Assembly (NCBI GenBank): GCA_030144725.1
Contig: JASKMD010000008.1
Coordinates: 6,773,153 to 6,837,152 of the forward strand
DNA: 64,000 bases
Reading direction: 5' to 3'
Source: Haematococcus lacustris
Lineage: Eukaryota; Chlorophyta; Chlorophyceae; Chlamydomonadales; Haematococcaceae
Of this stretch, positions 63,076 to 64,000 are shown piece by piece (the first letter of the stretch is position 1; each line of letters starts with the position of its first letter). The notes below the pieces were generated by a model, which searched no databases, was not told the origin of the DNA, and saw nothing but the letters and a program-made list of their open reading frames with translations. Position numbers and translations under genes: made by a program.

Positions 63076-64000
63076 GAAGAAGAAGAAGACTACTCCGGTA
63101 TTCACCGGCGTGCATTGAGGGAGGAGCTACCGCCTGGGGCGCGGCCTGCTCCCACCAATCAAGCCAAAAAGAGGCGACCCCCCTACCCTCCCTCCCTCTT
63201 AGCAGCCCTGAGTCTGTAGCTTGTCTTTGCAATGGAGTGGGCTGTCTCCACCGCGTGTCTCGTTAACTTGTGTAAAAGTTTAGTAGTGTTATCTTGTAAG
63301 ACCCCCAAGGCCAGGAGGTGTTGCCGTGTGTGTGCTTCATACGTTATGCCACCTATGCCAAGGAGGATAGGTCTGATCTCAACCATGTGGCCTTCCTTGC
63401 GTAAGGTTTGAGCTAGATGGGTGTGTTGGTTGAGTGCCCTGTCTAATTGATCCGTCCACCTTGAGTCCGAGCAGTATTTGATTTCTATGATGGTGACCCG
63501 TTTTGTGACTTTGCCGCTTTTGCCCGCCTTCGCTTGCGGCGTCACCATGAGTATATCTGGTCTAGTGGTGTTTTTGCTTGCCGCTGTTTTCAGTCCGAGT
63601 GCTCGTAACGTTGTGTGTAGTGTGTCGTTAGGGAGGTCAAGGTCTTCGTTCGCGCCCTTCTCCCAGCTGCCGGTGTCCGCGAATCGGATGTACCCGCCCA
63701 GGGTTCCCTTGCTGATAGCTTTAACGATGAGGCGTCCGGCCCCGTTGTGCCTTTCTTGCACAAGCGGTAGGGTCTCGCTGCAGCCCGATAGGAGATGAGT
63801 GGCACTGTCGGCTTCCCCGCAAAGTGGGCAGCGGTCGTCCGTCGCCCGTTTCCAGCGCAGAGCTAGCTTTTGGTTGTAGAGCCCGCCGGTGCGGTAGAGT
63901 AGGGCAATTCGTTGTGCGTGGGTGGAGATGTTCGTGTCGGCCATCACCCTTTCGCCAGCTCCTTTCGCCGCGGCTTTGGTGATCTCCTGGGACATCTGGT
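63076..64000 (-). mobile_element. LINE-R: 3' end of a second LINE type (restriction-like endonuclease)
   Basis: The coding end (63183-63995) is followed by a ~110-bp 3' UTR that terminates in a (TCT)n run on the minus strand (AGAAGAAGAAGAAGA at 63077 on plus), a short tandem tail typical of many LINEs. The rest lies beyond the window. Confidence 0.7.
63183..63995 (-). CDS. LINE-R ORF C-terminus: zinc knuckle and PD-(D/E)XK endonuclease
   Basis: At least 271 codons remain open to the window edge; the apparent first Met is probably internal. LYRTGGLYNQKLALRW precedes a C-x2-C-x7-H-x4-C knuckle (Cys56, Cys59, His67, Cys72 from that Met). Further on TRPDILMV (145-150) and TIIEIKYC (168-175) form the PD...EXK pattern of restriction-like nucleases found C-terminal to RT in R2/NeSL/Dualen-type LINEs, where it nicks the target DNA. 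This layout is unlike LINE-A, which has an N-terminal AP endonuclease. No break is visible. The RT should lie to the right, outside the window. The family assignment beyond this is uncertain. Confidence 0.72.
   Translation of the reverse strand: MSQEITKAAAKGAGERVMADTNISTHAQRIALLYRTGGLYNQKLALRWKRATDDRCPLCGEADSATHLLSGCSETLPLVQERHNGAGRLIVKAISKGTLGGYIRFADTGSWEKGANEDLDLPNDTLHTTLRALGLKTAASKNTTRPDILMVTPQAKAGKSGKVTKRVTIIEIKYCSDSRWTDQLDRALNQHTHLAQTLRKEGHMVEIRPILLGIGGITYEAHTRQHLLALGVLQDNTTKLLHKLTRHAVETAHSIAKTSYRLRAAKREGG

Overview
The window reads as nuclear DNA of a chlorophyte alga, most likely a chlamydomonadalean. The supports are long human-type TTAGGG arrays (known from some Chlamydomonadales clades), very GC-rich LINE coding sequence, chromodomain Ty3/gypsy elements and abundant minisatellites. 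A Haematococcus-like source would fit, but this is inference. I see no host housekeeping gene, rRNA or canonical tRNA. Almost everything is mobile-element or tandem-repeat DNA. Three 500-base N runs (9768-10267, 25744-26243, 50341-50840) are scaffold gaps, so repeat copy numbers are only as good as the assembly.

Layout. 1-8057 is a subtelomere-like mosaic: three interstitial TTAGGG tracts, each followed by the same ~300-bp spacer and a short inverted CCCTAA block, three copies of a larger repeat block, and two arrays of a 46-bp satellite. 3019-4050 and 8058-9767 are 21-bp minisatellites that stay open in several frames; 10573-12070 is another 21-bp array. 12071-16944 is a LINE (LINE-A) that is 5'-truncated inside its AP endonuclease domain and has RT and zinc-knuckle domains. 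It is followed by an AT-rich insert, a hAT transposase tail and more tandem repeats. 19704-25743 holds the same LINE family on the minus strand in a head-to-tail pair. 26244-32598 is a young, apparently intact Ty3/gypsy chromovirus on the minus strand, with identical visible LTR sequence. 32599-34005 is minisatellite. 34006-50340 is a macrosatellite of five head-to-tail defective copies of the LINE, all sharing the same disabling lesions. 50841-53511 is again minisatellite. 53512-62502 is a second, decayed gypsy element on the minus strand. Its pol is split by a 4.2-kb foldback element (57772-61985) whose long inverted arms consist largely of 12-bp tandem repeats, and its gag is cut by a third LTR (62503-62729). 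63076-64000 is the 3' end of a different LINE with a PD-(D/E)XK-type endonuclease.

The strongest observations are these. (1) Gag and pol share one frame and are separated by a single stop codon (TGA in one gypsy family, TAG in the other), and the protein sequence after the stop is conserved, which suggests stop-codon readthrough. (2) The foldback element has CACT termini and 12-bp-repeat arms. (3) A LINE was turned into a macrosatellite by DNA-level amplification. (4) A hairpin plus tRNA T-arm/B-box-like module is conserved inside two otherwise diverged LTRs. (5) A period of 21 bp recurs in several minisatellites of different sequence.
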